DNA of 64,000 bases from Halostella limicola (GTDB lineage Archaea; Halobacteriota; Halobacteria; Halobacteriales; Natronoarchaeaceae). Position numbers and translations under genes: made by a program. The notes under the pieces were generated by a model. It worked only from the letters and a program-made list of their open reading frames with translations, searched no databases and was not told the origin of the DNA. This document shows positions 50,671 through 60,580 of the stretch, one piece after another (within the stretch, counting starts at the first letter, position 1; every line of letters starts with the position of its first letter). Location of the stretch: the NCBI RefSeq assembly GCF_003675875.1, contig NZ_RCDI01000002.1:498786-562785 (forward strand). The letters run 5' to 3'.

Positions 50671-52041
50671 TTACCTCTCCCCGACGGCCTCGTCCAGCGT
50701 CAGCGCCCGGTCGACCAGCGTCTCGGCGTTCGGCGCGAGCAGCTTCACGATGGCCTCCTTGCCGACCTCGCCGCGGTCGATCACGGCGGCGGGCGTGCCC
50801 TCGACGGACTCGAACGCGCGCCGGGCGCCCCAGCCCATCGTGCTGCCCTCCGTCGCCTTCACGTCCTCGGGCTCGGCGTCGCGGTCGTACTCCGCGACCG
50901 CCCAGTCCAGATCGCTGAGCGCCGCCTCCACGTCGTCGTCGAACCGGCAGTTGACGGCGAACCGGAGGTCGGGATCGTACTCGCGGGCCGACAGCAGGAA
51001 GCGTGCGACGTGGCTCGACGCGCCGAAGCGCACGCCGCGGTTCGGCTGGACGCCCCGCATCGTCCGGGTGATCCGCCCCTCGACGGCGGCGGTCTCGCCG
51101 ACGCGCTCGGCGTACGGCGTCGCGCCGACGACGTTCATCCCGACCTCGGGCACCAGCGCGCTCACGTCGGCGTCGACGAACGCGTCGAGGACCGCCTCGA
51201 CGGCCTCGGCGGTCGGCTGGCGGTCCGCGCGTTCGCGCAGCCCCGCGAGGTGGTGGACCGACCCCGGTCCCTCGCCCACGTCGTGGTGGTAGCGGATCGC
51301 CCGCTCCATGAACGCCGTGGCGTCTTCGACGGCGTCGCTGAGCGGCTCGCCGCTGGCGAGGCCGGCGGCGATGGCCGACGAGAGCGTGCAACCGGAGCCG
51401 TGCGTCGCCGCGCCCTCGACTCGTGGATGTTCGAACGTCTCGACCCCGTCCGCCGTGACGAGCACGTCCCGGACGACGCCGTCGTCCGCGGCGACGTGGC
51501 CGCCCTTCACCAGCGCCGCGTCCGCACCCATCGAGACGATCGCCTCGCCGGCCTCGCGGGCGCTCGCGGCGTCGACAGGCTCTATCCCCGTCAGCACGGC
51601 CCCCTCGTCGGCGTTCGGCGTCACGAGCGTCGCCTCGGCGACCAGGTCCTCGTAGGCGCTCTCGGCCTCGCGTTCGAGCAGTCGGTCGCCCGACGCCGCG
51701 ACCATCACCGGGTCGACGACCGCCGGCACGTCCTCGGCCGCCACGCGCTCTGTCACCGACTCGATCACCGGCGCGGTGGCGAGCATCCCCGTCTTCACCG
51801 CCCGCACGTCGAAATCCTCGCGGACGGCGTCGTACTGCGCCGCCACCTCCTCGACGGGCAGGACGTGCGTGCTCTCGACGCCGGTCGTGTTCTGCGCGGT
51901 GACGCTCGTCACGACGCTCGTCCCGAACGCGCCGCGGGCCTCCATCGTCTTCAGGTCGGCCTGGATCCCCGCGCCGCCGCCCGAGTCGCTCCCCGCGACC
52001 GTGAGCGCGACCGGGCGGTCGACTGGTGCTGGCTGTCGCAT
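50671..52041 (-). CDS. thiDN: Bifunctional hydroxymethylpyrimidine phosphate kinase / thiamine-phosphate synthase (ThiD-ThiN)
   Basis: This is a 456-residue fusion. Residues 1-265 are ThiD, a ribokinase-fold kinase with [16 protein letters not shown] (15-30), [12 protein letters not shown] and the anion hole [14 protein letters not shown]; it phosphorylates HMP and HMP-P. Residues about 285-456 are ThiN, the archaeal thiamine-phosphate synthase domain ([27 protein letters not shown]), which joins HMP-PP and the thiazole phosphate. It uses ATG 52041. The AIR-synthase-like gene lies 54 nt upstream. Confidence 0.93.
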   Translation of the reverse strand: MRQPAPVDRPVALTVAGSDSGGGAGIQADLKTMEARGAFGTSVVTSVTAQNTTGVESTHVLPVEEVAAQYDAVREDFDVRAVKTGMLATAPVIESVTERVAAEDVPAVVDPVMVAASGDRLLEREAESAYEDLVAEATLVTPNADEGAVLTGIEPVDAASAREAGEAIVSMGADAALVKGGHVAADDGVVRDVLVTADGVETFEHPRVEGAATHGSGCTLSSAIAAGLASGEPLSDAVEDATAFMERAIRYHHDVGEGPGSVHHLAGLRERADRQPTAEAVEAVLDAFVDADVSALVPEVGMNVVGATPYAERVGETAAVEGRITRTMRGVQPNRGVRFGASSHVARFLLSAREYDPDLRFAVNCRFDDDVEAALSDLDWAVAEYDRDAEPEDVKATEGSTMGWGARRAFESVEGTPAAVIDRGEVGKEAIVKLLAPNAETLVDRALTLDEAVGER

Positions 52042-52095
52042 ACGCGGTTGTATTCTCCGGTGATACAAATCAGTAATGGGTCGGCGTTCGGTCCC

Positions 52096-53103
52096 TCACT
52101 CCGTCGCCAACCGGTCGTACACCGGCCACGACGAGTCGCCCTCCGGCTTCGGCACGTCCTCTCCGTCGGCGGCGACGCCCTTCCCCTCCAGAACCTCGCC
52201 GACTGCGGCGGCCGCCAGTCCCTCGTCTCGCAGCGCCGCCAGCACGCGGTCGGTGGCCTCGGGCGGCGCGGTCACCAGCAGCGTCCCCGAACTCGTCGCG
52301 CGCCACGGGTCGAAGTCGAGGGCGGCGGCGACGGCGCGGGTGTCGTCTGGCAGCGGGACCGCGTCGCGGTCGAACTCGATCCGAACGCCCGCTCCGCTGG
52401 CGAGTTCGTGGAGCGCGCCGTGGAGGCCGCCCTCCGTCGCGTCGTGCATCGCGGTGACGGGGCCGGCCGCCGCGGCCGCGACCGCGCCGCGGACGTGGTC
52501 GACGCCCGGAAGCCGGGCGGCCGCGTCGTCCAGCGTCTCCTCGTCCGCGGGGATCTGCTCGGGGTACAGCGACGCGAACAACGACGCCGCCTCGACGCCC
52601 GCGCCGGTCGTAACGATCAGGCGGTCGCCGGGGCGTGCGCCGTCCGGCCGCACCACGTCGTCGTGGTCGCCCACGGCCATCGCCGTCGCGCCGCCGACCC
52701 ACGGGAACGCACAGCCGGAGTACCGCGCGGTGTGGCCGGTGACGACCGCCGTCCCCAGGTCCGTCAGCGTCTCGTCCATCGCCGTCCAGACGGCGGCGAA
52801 CGCCTCGTCGTCCATCTCCGGCGGCAGGTGGAACGAGACCGAGAGGTGAGAGGGTGCGAGCCCCGACACCGCGACGTCTGCGAGCACGACGCCGAGCGCG
52901 AAGCGGGCCGCCCGCTCCCACCCGAGGCCGGGGAGGATCGAGACGGGGTCGGTCGCGGTCACGAGCGCAGTCCCGTCGACGTCGACGACGCCGAAGTCGA
53001 CGCCGTGACGGGGGCCGACGGCCACGTCGTCGCAGTCCGCCCCGAGGTTCGGGTAGATGTACTCCTCGAAGAACGCGCGGTCTACCTTCCCGAGATCGCT
53101 CAT
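52096..53103 (-). CDS. AIR synthase-related protein (HypE/PurM/ThiL superfamily)
   Basis: This 335-residue protein has the two-domain PurM/ThiL/HypE/SelD fold: an N-terminal ATP-binding half (GADCDDVAVG; TATDPVSILPGLGWERAARFALGVVLADVAVSGLAPSHLSVSFHLP in parts) and a C-terminal half with GDRLIVTTGAGVEAASL and HDATEGGLHGALHELA. Members use ATP to activate a carbonyl or phosphate. It is transcribed toward thiDN, so a thiamine-phosphate kinase-like role is possible, but the Glu-Gly-Gly motif is closer to HypE-like proteins. No hydrogenase genes are nearby. Substrate unresolved. Confidence 0.8.
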   Translation of the reverse strand: MSDLGKVDRAFFEEYIYPNLGADCDDVAVGPRHGVDFGVVDVDGTALVTATDPVSILPGLGWERAARFALGVVLADVAVSGLAPSHLSVSFHLPPEMDDEAFAAVWTAMDETLTDLGTAVVTGHTARYSGCAFPWVGGATAMAVGDHDDVVRPDGARPGDRLIVTTGAGVEAASLFASLYPEQIPADEETLDDAAARLPGVDHVRGAVAAAAAGPVTAMHDATEGGLHGALHELASGAGVRIEFDRDAVPLPDDTRAVAAALDFDPWRATSSGTLLVTAPPEATDRVLAALRDEGLAAAAVGEVLEGKGVAADGEDVPKPEGDSSWPVYDRLATE

Positions 53104-53246
53104 ACGCCGACTCCGGTCGGGGTCGGGAAAGTCGTGGTGGTCGCCGCCGCACCGGCCGATGCCGAACGCCTCTCGCCCCGCTACCCCGACGCCCGCGCAA
53201 GGTTTTAGTTCGAAGGCGGGTCAGTTATCGACTGGAGGTGAGACCC

Positions 53247-53498
53247 ATGGCCGGTAGCGCTAGCTATCGCCGTGGCATCGGCTCGGAAGCGCCGCTTCCG
53301 ACCGGCGCCCTCACCTCGCCGTCTCGGTACGACGTCGTCCTCGTGCTCGTCCCGGTCGCGTTCCTGGCCGCGCTGCTGGTCGGGGAGGCGGTCGACGCGC
53401 CGCTTCGGGTCCGCCTCGCGACGGCGGCCCTCGCGTGCCTGCCGTGGCTCGTCGACTGCCTGTTCCTGAATCCACCGACCGAGGGCGCGACCGGCTGA
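53247..53498 (+). CDS. Small membrane protein
   Basis: This 83-residue protein has two hydrophobic segments (VVLVLVPVAFLAALLV and LATAALACLPWLVDCLFL). ATG 53247 has a strong ribosome site GGAGGTGA 5 nt upstream, which argues that it is real. It opens a plus-strand row of small haloarchaeal genes ending at 57275. Function unknown. Confidence 0.75.
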   Translation: MAGSASYRRGIGSEAPLPTGALTSPSRYDVVLVLVPVAFLAALLVGEAVDAPLRVRLATAALACLPWLVDCLFLNPPTEGATG

Positions 53499-53541
53499 GA
53501 CCGGGACGGCCGCTTTTGCTCCTTGCCGTAGTACGACGCGT

Positions 53542-53874
53542 ATGCCGACCGACGACACCACGGAACGCAGAGTGCTGCTCGCCGCCGCCGAGAACGCGGA
53601 CGCGTCGCCAGACGATCTCGCCGCGTCCGTCGACGACGCCGACGCCGAGACGGTCCGCGACGTCCTCGACCGCCGCGAGGTCGGCGAGGAGGTCGAGGCC
53701 GTCGCTGAGACGGACTGGGACGACCCGGACCGGTGTCCCTTCTGCGGGGCGGCGCTCGCGGACGGCGGAGCGGGGTTCATGGACCACGTCGAGGGGAACG
53801 ACGACTGCCGGCAGCGGTTCGGGGAGTGGCGCGACGCGATCAGCGGCGACGTAGGGGGCGAGTGGGGCGGCTGA
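53542..53874 (+). CDS. Small zinc-finger haloarchaeal protein
   Basis: This 110-residue protein has an N-terminal helical part resembling a winged-helix-like pair of helices and a zinc site Cys65-x2-Cys68...His82...Cys89 (CPFCGAAL...FMDHVEGNDDC). Single CxxC...H...C proteins of this size are common haloarchaeal hypothetical proteins and often act in regulation or protein contact. A T5 run (53877-53881) follows the stop and may terminate it. Function unknown. Confidence 0.78.
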   Translation: MPTDDTTERRVLLAAAENADASPDDLAASVDDADAETVRDVLDRREVGEEVEAVAETDWDDPDRCPFCGAALADGGAGFMDHVEGNDDCRQRFGEWRDAISGDVGGEWGG

Positions 53875-53910
53875 CCTTTTTGTACCATCCCGCGGCCACC
53901 TCGCGGTCCC

Positions 53911-54453
53911 GTGGCCCACAGAGCCCTCGTCGCCTACGAGCGCCCGGACGGCGACTACGACCTGCACGACTCCCGCTGGGGCGGCACCGACCTCTCGCTG
54001 GCCAGTCGGATCACGGCCGAGACGCCGTTCGGCGGCCCCGGCGGCGCGCGCGTCCGGCGCGGCCCGTCGCCGGGGTTCGGTCCCCGCCCCGTGGAGCGCC
54101 GCCCGTCCGCCGTCGGTCTGGACTTCGACGGCGTCCTCGACGCGGTCGACCTCCGACGACACGAAGCGGTCTTCGTCGTCGACGAGGGGTACGACGTGAC
54201 CGCCTACCTGCCGCTGTGGTTCGGCCTGCCCGGCGTCGCCCCCGACGTGACCGCGGGCGCGCTGGTCGCCGTCGACCCGGACGGCGGCCCCTACGGCGGG
54301 CCGCGGACCCGCCGCTGGTTCCGGGCGACGAAGGGCGTCGTCGCCGACGCGGTCGACTGCAGCGCGCTCACCCGCGACGAGGCCGTCGCCTACCTCGCCG
54401 CGCGGGTCGAGGAGCGCGCGGGCGACCGGGAGGTGATCGTCCTGACCGAGTAG
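53911..54453 (+). CDS. Conserved haloarchaeal protein (DUF6735-like)
   Basis: This 180-residue protein starts with GTG 53911 and the motif MAHRALVAYERPDGDYDLHDSRWGG, which I associate with a haloarchaeal family recorded as DUF6735 (from memory). No signal or membrane segment. A Gly/Arg/Pro-rich patch at about 35-65 is disordered. It sits between the zinc-finger protein and nucS on the same strand. Function unknown. Confidence 0.78.
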   Translation: MAHRALVAYERPDGDYDLHDSRWGGTDLSLASRITAETPFGGPGGARVRRGPSPGFGPRPVERRPSAVGLDFDGVLDAVDLRRHEAVFVVDEGYDVTAYLPLWFGLPGVAPDVTAGALVAVDPDGGPYGGPRTRRWFRATKGVVADAVDCSALTRDEAVAYLAARVEERAGDREVIVLTE

Positions 54454-54521
54454 GGGGCGACCCTCGCGGCCGTCCGGCCGACGCGGTCCGCTTTTGTCCG
54501 CTCGTCCCGTACGTGGTTCCA

Positions 54522-55262
54522 GTGACTACGAGCGGGCGACGGTCGGCGGGCGTGACGCTGCGAGCCCCGACCCACGAGGAGGCGCTGGCCACGGTCGAGG
54601 ACGGCATCGACCGCGGCGCACTGGTGACGCTGCTCGGCCGCTGCACCGTCGACTACGACGGCCGCGCGTCGAGCGAACTCGGCCCCGGCGACCGCCACGT
54701 GATGCTCAAGCCCGACGGGACCATCCTCGTCCACACCGACGAGGGCCAACAGCCCGTCAACTGGCAGCCGCCGGGCTGTACGCACGAGCCGTCGCTGACC
54801 GACGACGGCCGGTTCCGCGTCCGGAGCCTCCGGTCCTCGCCGGACGAGCAACTGCTCGTCGCGTTCGAGCGCGTCGACCAGGTGTCCGCCTTCGACCTCA
54901 CAGACGGGAGCGACCTCGCGCTCGAAGGGACCGAGGAGGACCTCCGCCAGCGGATCCTCGACGACCCCGGCCTGATCGAGCCCGGGTTCGCCCCGTTAGC
55001 GACCGAGCGCGACACCCCCGCCGGTGCGGTCGACATATACGGCGAGGACGCCGACGGCCGCACCGTCGTCGTCGAACTGAAGCGCCGGCGCGTCGGCCCC
55101 GACGCCGTCGGCCAGCTCGGCCGCTACGTCGACGCGCTGGAGCGGTCGCTCCACGCCGATGCGAGCGTCCGGGGGATCCTCGTCGCGCCCTCGGTCACCG
55201 ACCGGGCCCGGCGACTGCTCAACGAGAAGGGCCTGGAGTTCGTCGCCCTGTCGCCGCCGTGA
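54522..55262 (+). CDS. nucS: Endonuclease NucS (EndoMS)
   Basis: This 246-residue nuclease has an N-terminal DNA-binding/dimerisation half (CTVDYDGRASSELGPGDRHVMLKPDGTILVH in parts) and a C-terminal RecB-like nuclease with Asp171 and Glu185-x-Lys187 (VDIYGED...VVVELKRRR), ending RGILVAPSVTDRARRLL. NucS cuts both strands at mismatches in some archaea and actinobacteria lacking MutS-MutL, and also acts on branched DNA. Here it coexists with two MutS paralogues and MutL within one window. GTG 54522 gives the family length. Confidence 0.93.
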   Translation: MTTSGRRSAGVTLRAPTHEEALATVEDGIDRGALVTLLGRCTVDYDGRASSELGPGDRHVMLKPDGTILVHTDEGQQPVNWQPPGCTHEPSLTDDGRFRVRSLRSSPDEQLLVAFERVDQVSAFDLTDGSDLALEGTEEDLRQRILDDPGLIEPGFAPLATERDTPAGAVDIYGEDADGRTVVVELKRRRVGPDAVGQLGRYVDALERSLHADASVRGILVAPSVTDRARRLLNEKGLEFVALSPP

Positions 55263-55326
55263 CGCGGCGAACGGGGTCGGCGTCGGCGGCCCGCCGCCTT
55301 TGTGCCTTCGGCGCGTACTGCGACCG

Positions 55327-56259
55327 ATGACCAGCGACGCCTCGGTCGCGGACGCGGGTGAGCGTCGACTGATACTGAACCCGACGAGCGGCACGGCCGA
55401 CCACGTCGACCGGATCCGCGACCTCGCCGCGGAGCGGGGGTTCGCCGTCGTCGAGACGGAACGCGCCGGGCACGCCGTCGACCTCGCCGTCGAGGCCGCG
55501 GCCGACGGGGTCGCCCTTCTCGGCGTCGCCGGCGGCGACGGCACCGTTCACGAAGTCGTTCAGGGACTGGTCTCGGCCGACGCGCTGGACGACGTGACGC
55601 TCGCGGTCGTCCCCGCGGGGACGGCGAACATCGTCGCGTCCGACCTCGGGATCCGCGACGCCGAGCACGGGTTCGAGGTGGCCGACGACGGCGAGACCCG
55701 GCGGATCGACCTCGGGATGGCCGGCGACGAGCCGTTCGTGATGTCGGCCATCGCGGGCCTGCCGGCGGACGTGAGCGCCGCGGCGACCCACGACCTCAAG
55801 CGCCGCTTCGGGCCGCTCGCGTTCGTCGTCGGCGCGGTCCGAGAGGCGCTGGAGTTCGACGGCCTGCGGGTGGACGTCGCGGCCGACACGTCGGAGGGTG
55901 GCGTCGAGTGGCGCGGCGAGGCGCTGGCGGTGCTAGTCGGTAACGTCCGGCAGTTCGCGAAGACCGGCGGCCAGGCGAACGCCGAGGACGGGCTGTTGCG
56001 GGTGACCATCGTCGAGGAGATGCCGCCGAGCGACGCCCTCGTCGAGGCGGTCGAACAGCGCGTGCTCCACGAGGAGACGCCCCACGTGACGGACCTCCGG
56101 GCGTCCGAACTCGACGTCGCCTGCCTCGGCGGCGACGTGCAGTTCAGCCTCGACGGGGAGATACGGCCGTTCGAGGACGTGCGGATCGCCGTCCACCCGC
56201 GCGCACTCCGGGTGAAAGTCGGCGAGGGGTACAGCGTGGCCGCGGACGACGCGTCGTAG
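55327..56259 (+). CDS. Diacylglycerol kinase-family lipid kinase (YegS/DagK-like)
   Basis: This 310-residue protein has the DAGK catalytic motif GGDGT (69-73) after ILNPTSG, and the second-domain features PAGTANIVASDLGI and a C-terminal beta sandwich ending DGE. These kinases phosphorylate lipid alcohols (diacylglycerol, sphingosine or, in archaea, possibly archaeol-type or prenol lipids) on the cytoplasmic face. ATG 55327 is chosen; the frame is open further upstream but overlaps nucS in sequence without homology. It follows nucS after 64 nt. Confidence 0.88.
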   Translation: MTSDASVADAGERRLILNPTSGTADHVDRIRDLAAERGFAVVETERAGHAVDLAVEAAADGVALLGVAGGDGTVHEVVQGLVSADALDDVTLAVVPAGTANIVASDLGIRDAEHGFEVADDGETRRIDLGMAGDEPFVMSAIAGLPADVSAAATHDLKRRFGPLAFVVGAVREALEFDGLRVDVAADTSEGGVEWRGEALAVLVGNVRQFAKTGGQANAEDGLLRVTIVEEMPPSDALVEAVEQRVLHEETPHVTDLRASELDVACLGGDVQFSLDGEIRPFEDVRIAVHPRALRVKVGEGYSVAADDAS

Positions 56260-56329
56260 TTCGGACCCCCGGCACCGCCTCTCGGATACCCGAAAGCTTT
56301 CACGCCGAGGTGTTCTTTTCCCGTCGGTG

Positions 56330-56812
56330 ATGCTCGAGACGATCGCGGTCGTCGGGGACCTCCTGGCCCTCGGCGTCCTCGCCCTCCTCGCCGTCCTCCC
56401 CGGTGCGGTCGCGGGACTGCTCTGGAGTCCGCTTCTCCTGTCCGACCGCCTCAGCGAGCTGTTCCGCCGGCTCCCGCCGACGGGGTCGACCGCCGCGAAC
56501 TACTCGCTCGTCGCCGTCGCGCTCTCGCTCCCGTGGGTCTTCGGCGCTATCGCCGCGATAGCCGGCGCGCCCTCCGACCCCGCCGGGACGTCGAACGCGC
56601 TCCTGAACCTGACCGTCCCGCTCGCAGCGGCGTACGTGGTCGGCCTCCCTCTGGTCGCGGGCGTCGGACTGCCGCGGCTCGGCGTCGACTGGGACCCGAC
56701 CGGCTACGGTCCGGGGACGTGGCTCCTGCTCGTCGTCGGCGCTGCGTGGTACGCGGCCGTCTTCGCGCTTCCGCTGTTCGCGTTCGCTCTGGTCGCTGCG
56801 CTGCCGACGTGA
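56330..56812 (+). CDS. Four-helix membrane protein
   Basis: This 160-residue hydrophobic protein has four predicted membrane spans (about 5-30, 55-78, 92-115, 130-158). No catalytic motif is visible. A GTG directly before the ATG is an alternative start. It lies between the lipid kinase and the hotdog protein on the same strand and may be cotranscribed. Function unknown. Confidence 0.7.
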   Translation: MLETIAVVGDLLALGVLALLAVLPGAVAGLLWSPLLLSDRLSELFRRLPPTGSTAANYSLVAVALSLPWVFGAIAAIAGAPSDPAGTSNALLNLTVPLAAAYVVGLPLVAGVGLPRLGVDWDPTGYGPGTWLLLVVGAAWYAAVFALPLFAFALVAALPT

Positions 56813-56861
56813 GGGAGCCGGTACTCACCAACTAAGGGACCGGCCGCCGACGTGCCGACCG

Positions 56862-57275
56862 ATGACCGAGAACGTCCCGACGGAGGGCGAAACGCACGCG
56901 TTCGAGCGGACGTTCACGACCGAGGACGTCCGCACGTTCGCCGACGTCTCCGGCGACGACCAGTCGCGCCACACGGAGCCGGGCGAGGAGGGCCGCCTGC
57001 TGGTCCACGGCCTGCTGACCGCGACGCTCCCGACCAAGATCGGCGGCGACCTCGACGTGCTCGCCCGGACGATGGAGTTCGAGTTCGTCGCGCCCGTCTA
57101 CACGGGCCAGCGGATCGCCTGCACGTGGACCACCGAGAGCGTCGAGGAGCGCGCGGACCGCTACGACCTGACGGTGGACGTGGTCTGCGAGAACGACGAC
57201 GGCGAGGTCGTGCTGACCGGGACGGTCACGGGCCTCGTCTGGAAGGAAGGAAAGGAGACGGAGTCCTCAGTCTAG
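56862..57275 (+). CDS. MaoC-like hotdog protein
   Basis: This 137-residue hotdog domain contains [14 protein letters not shown], the position of the hydratase motif. The usual Asn of SGDxNxxH is replaced (SGDDQSRH) but Asp and His remain, and [17 protein letters not shown] matches the conserved HG segment. It may hydrate an enoyl-CoA or act as a thioesterase-like binding protein. It converges on the second mutS and overlaps it by 9 nt at the 3' end. Confidence 0.82.
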   Translation: MTENVPTEGETHAFERTFTTEDVRTFADVSGDDQSRHTEPGEEGRLLVHGLLTATLPTKIGGDLDVLARTMEFEFVAPVYTGQRIACTWTTESVEERADRYDLTVDVVCENDDGEVVLTGTVTGLVWKEGKETESSV

Positions 57276-59954
57276 CTCGCGCTTCAGCTCGTCGAGCAGT
57301 TCCAGCGCCTCCAGCGGCGTCGTGTCGGCGATGCTGGTCGAGCGGAGGCGTTCGGCGACCGAGAGCGGCACGTCCGGGTCGCCGTCGGCGGCCACGGCGG
57401 GCGAGTCGTCTGCTTCGGTCCGAGCGCGCGCGGCGGGCGATGCTTCGGCGGCGCCGCCGCCCGCAGCGGCCTCCTCGTCCGCACCCTCGTGCCCGTCCAG
57501 CAGCGCCCGCGCCCGGTCGACGACGGGGTCGGGGACGCCGGCCATGCTCGCCACCTCGACGCCGTAAGACGCGGTCGCCGGGCCGGGGCGGATCTCGTGG
57601 CTGAACGTCACGTCGCCGTCTTCCGCCTCCCGGTCCGCCGCGAAGTGGCGGTTGAACGCGCCCGGGAGGTCGTCCGCGACCGCGGTGAGGTCGTGGTGGT
57701 GGGTAGCGAACAGGGTCGTCGCGCCGACCCGGTCGTGGACGTACTCGGTGACGGCCCGCGCGATGGCGAAGCCGTCGGTCGTGCTCGTGCCGCGGCCCAC
57801 CTCGTCTAACAGGACGAGCGAGTCCTCGGTGGCGGCCCGCAGGATCTCCGAGAGCTCGGTCATCTCGACCATGAACGTCGACTGGCCGCCGGCGATGTCG
57901 TCGCTCGCGCCGACGCGGGTGAACACGCGGTCGACGATCCGGAGTTCGGCGGCGTCGGCGGGGACGAAGCTACCGACCTGCGCGAGGACGCAGATCAGCG
58001 CGACCTGCCGCATGTACGTCGACTTCCCGCTCATGTTGGGGCCGGTGATGACGGCGACGAACGAGTCGTCGTCGAACGCGGCGTCGTTGGGGACGAACGA
58101 CTCCTGCGTGCGCTCGACGACGGGGTGGCGGCCGCCCTCGATCCGGACGCCGTCCTCGACCATCTCGGGGCGCGCGTAGTCGTGTTTCGCCGCTACCTCG
58201 GCGAGCGACACGAGCGCGTCGAGTTCGGCGACGGTGTCCGCGAGCCGCTGGATGCGCTCGGACTCGGCGCCGACTCGCGAGCGCACCTCGCGGAACAGCT
58301 CGTACTCTAGGTCGTCGGCGCGCTGCTCGGCGCTGATGATCTCGTCCTCGCGCTCCTTGAGTTCGGGCGTGTAGTAGCGCTCGGAGTTCTTCAGCGTCTG
58401 CCGGCGCGTGTAGTCGTCGGGCACGCGGTCGAGGTTGGCGTCGGTCACCTCGATGTAGTAGCCGTGGACCGAGTTGTGGCCCACCTTCAGCGAGTCGATG
58501 CCGGTGCGCTCGCGCTCCTGCGCCTGGAGGTCGTCTATCCACGCCTTGCCGGAGCGCTCGGTCTCGCGCAGGTCGTCGAGCTCCTCGTCGTACCCCTCCC
58601 TGATGAGGTCGCCCTCCGTGATCTCGGCGGGCGGGTTCTCCCGTATCGCCTCGCCGATCAGGTCGCGGACGTCTTCGAGGTCGTCGAGGCTCTCGCGGAT
58701 CTCGCGGAGCTTCTCGGTCTCAGCGTCCGCGAGGTGCGCTTTCAGGTCCGGCACCACGTCCAGCGTCTCCTTGAGCGAGCGGAGGTCCCGCGCGTTCGCC
58801 CGGCCGCGGGAGACGCGGGCGATGAGCCGCTCGACGTCGTACACGTCCCGCAGGCGGTCGTGGACCGCCTCGCGCGTCCGGACGCGCTCGGTCCACTCCT
58901 CGACGGCGGCGTGGCGGGCCTCGATGCGCTCGCGGTCGACCAGCGGGCGGCGAAGCCAGTCCTTCAGCTTCCGGCTCCCGATCGCGCTCGCGGTCTCGTC
59001 GACCACCTCGACGAGCGTCGCGCCGCCCGCGCCGTGGACGCCCCGGCGCTCGAACAGTTCGAGGCTCCGGAGCGCCACCGCGTCCATGAGCATGTACTCC
59101 CGCGGGTCGTACCGCGTCAGGTGGTTGAGGTAGTCGAGGTATCCGTCCTGCCCGCCGCGGGTGTACTCGGCGTAGGCGAGCAGCGCGCCGCAGGCCCGGA
59201 TCTCGGCGTCGGAGGCGAGCAGGCGGTCCGGCGACCCGAAGTACGCCGCGACCGTCTCGCGAGCGCGGTCGCTCTCGAACGCCGCCTCGTCGTACGGCGT
59301 CACCATGCAGTCCGCGTCGAACGCCTCCTCCGCGCCGACGCGCACCCCCGGGCCGACGATGGCCTCCGGTGGCGCGAACCGGCCCACTTCGTCGGCGACC
59401 GTCGACAGCGAGTCCGTCCCCGTCACGTAGAAGTCGCCGGTGGAGACGTCGAGCAGCGCGAGGCCGTACTCGGCGTCCGCGCCCGGGCTGTCGCTCTCGT
59501 CGGCGTCGCCGGTCGACTCGGTGAGGCAGGCGACGAAGTTGTTGTCGTCGGTCTCCAGCAGCTCGTCTTCGGTGAGCGTGCCGGGCGTGACGATGCGGGT
59601 CACCGCCCGGTCGACGACGCCCGAGGCCTCCTCGGGCTCTTGCACCTGGTCAGCGACGGCGACGCGGTAGCCGGCGTCGAGCAGGGTCTCGACGTACGAC
59701 TCGGCGTTGTCCATCGGGATGCCAGCCATCGGGTACGTGCCCGTGCTGTCCTCGCGCTTCGTCAGCGTGATCTCCAGCAGCCGGGAGACGGTCTCGGCGG
59801 CCTCGCAGAACGTCTCGTAGAAGTCGCCGACCTGAAAGAGCACGAGCGAGTCGTCGTAGCGCTCGCAGAGGTCGTGGTACTGACTCATCATCGGCGTCAG
59901 GTCCTCGCTCCGCTCCGCCATCTTCTCGGGCGGTCCCAGCGCCGGGTCGTCCAT
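57267..59954 (-). CDS. mutS: DNA mismatch repair protein MutS (paralogue 2)
   Basis: This 895-residue MutS1-type protein again carries the mismatch probe Phe45-Tyr46-Glu47 (GDFYETF) and a complete ATPase ([39 protein letters not shown]). It differs from paralogue 1 across the middle domains. A low-complexity Ala/Gly stretch precedes the C-terminal helix. Two FYE-bearing MutS1 proteins in one genome is the haloarchaeal pattern (MutS1a/MutS1b); which is dominant is not evident. Confidence 0.95.
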   Translation of the reverse strand: MDDPALGPPEKMAERSEDLTPMMSQYHDLCERYDDSLVLFQVGDFYETFCEAAETVSRLLEITLTKREDSTGTYPMAGIPMDNAESYVETLLDAGYRVAVADQVQEPEEASGVVDRAVTRIVTPGTLTEDELLETDDNNFVACLTESTGDADESDSPGADAEYGLALLDVSTGDFYVTGTDSLSTVADEVGRFAPPEAIVGPGVRVGAEEAFDADCMVTPYDEAAFESDRARETVAAYFGSPDRLLASDAEIRACGALLAYAEYTRGGQDGYLDYLNHLTRYDPREYMLMDAVALRSLELFERRGVHGAGGATLVEVVDETASAIGSRKLKDWLRRPLVDRERIEARHAAVEEWTERVRTREAVHDRLRDVYDVERLIARVSRGRANARDLRSLKETLDVVPDLKAHLADAETEKLREIRESLDDLEDVRDLIGEAIRENPPAEITEGDLIREGYDEELDDLRETERSGKAWIDDLQAQERERTGIDSLKVGHNSVHGYYIEVTDANLDRVPDDYTRRQTLKNSERYYTPELKEREDEIISAEQRADDLEYELFREVRSRVGAESERIQRLADTVAELDALVSLAEVAAKHDYARPEMVEDGVRIEGGRHPVVERTQESFVPNDAAFDDDSFVAVITGPNMSGKSTYMRQVALICVLAQVGSFVPADAAELRIVDRVFTRVGASDDIAGGQSTFMVEMTELSEILRAATEDSLVLLDEVGRGTSTTDGFAIARAVTEYVHDRVGATTLFATHHHDLTAVADDLPGAFNRHFAADREAEDGDVTFSHEIRPGPATASYGVEVASMAGVPDPVVDRARALLDGHEGADEEAAAGGGAAEASPAARARTEADDSPAVAADGDPDVPLSVAERLRSTSIADTTPLEALELLDELKRELD

Positions 59955-60102
59955 GTGCAGTCACCGTTCCCCCGACCGGATATACCTCTCGAAACCCGCC
60001 GCGGCGGGCGGTCGGCTCGCGGCGACGCGCTCGCGGCGCGCCGGTGCGGGCCGCCCGCATTCCCCCGAAAGTCGAAAGAGCGCCCGCCGCCTATCACCGG
60101 TG

Positions 60103-60456
60103 ATGACCGACACCGCAACGACGACGGACGACCGCTTCGACACGCCCGTCCACGTCGACACCGGGGACGAACTCGACGCGCTCGTCGCCGAGCACGAGGT
60201 CGTCCTCGTGGACTTCTACACGAAGGGCTGCACGCTCTGTCAGGCCGTCGAACCCGTCGTCGGTAACGTCGCCCGCGCCACCGACGCGGTCGTCGCGATG
60301 TGCAACCCCCGCACCGACCTCGACCTCGTCGACGAGTACGACGTGCGGAGCGTCCCGACGCTCGTCCTGTTCGCCGACGGCGAGGAGGTCGACCGCCGCG
60401 CCGACGGCTTCGTCGACACCGACGAACTCGTCTCGATGGTCGAGCGCTACGTCTGA
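60103..60456 (+). CDS. Thioredoxin family protein
   Basis: This 117-residue thioredoxin fold has the redox pair Cys43-Thr-Leu-Cys46 in VVLVDFYTKGCTLCQAVEP and the conserved cis-Pro in VRSVPTLVLF. CTLC differs from the standard CGPC, so its redox potential and partners may differ. A GTGATG context places the ATG at 60103. It is divergent from the second mutS and convergent with the surface protein. Confidence 0.9.
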   Translation: MTDTATTTDDRFDTPVHVDTGDELDALVAEHEVVLVDFYTKGCTLCQAVEPVVGNVARATDAVVAMCNPRTDLDLVDEYDVRSVPTLVLFADGEEVDRRADGFVDTDELVSMVERYV

Positions 60457-60580
60457 GGCGCTCGGGTTTCCCCGTCCACCGCGGCGCTTGCCGACCGTAC
60501 TCCGTCCGCGAGCGCTGCCGCTACGCCTGCTGACGGTATCGCCGAAGAAATACCTGCGAAGAGGTTCTCGCCGGAGCGGC

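Noticed and set aside
49261-53208. A 1,315-codon open frame on the plus strand opposite mutS, thiDN and the AIR synthase-like gene
   Set aside because: It is antisense to three well-supported genes, has shadow-frame composition, and no recognisable domain.
53733-55262. An N-terminally extended NucS of 509 residues
   Set aside because: The extension overlaps the zinc-finger and DUF6735-like genes in another frame; GTG 54522 yields the normal NucS length.
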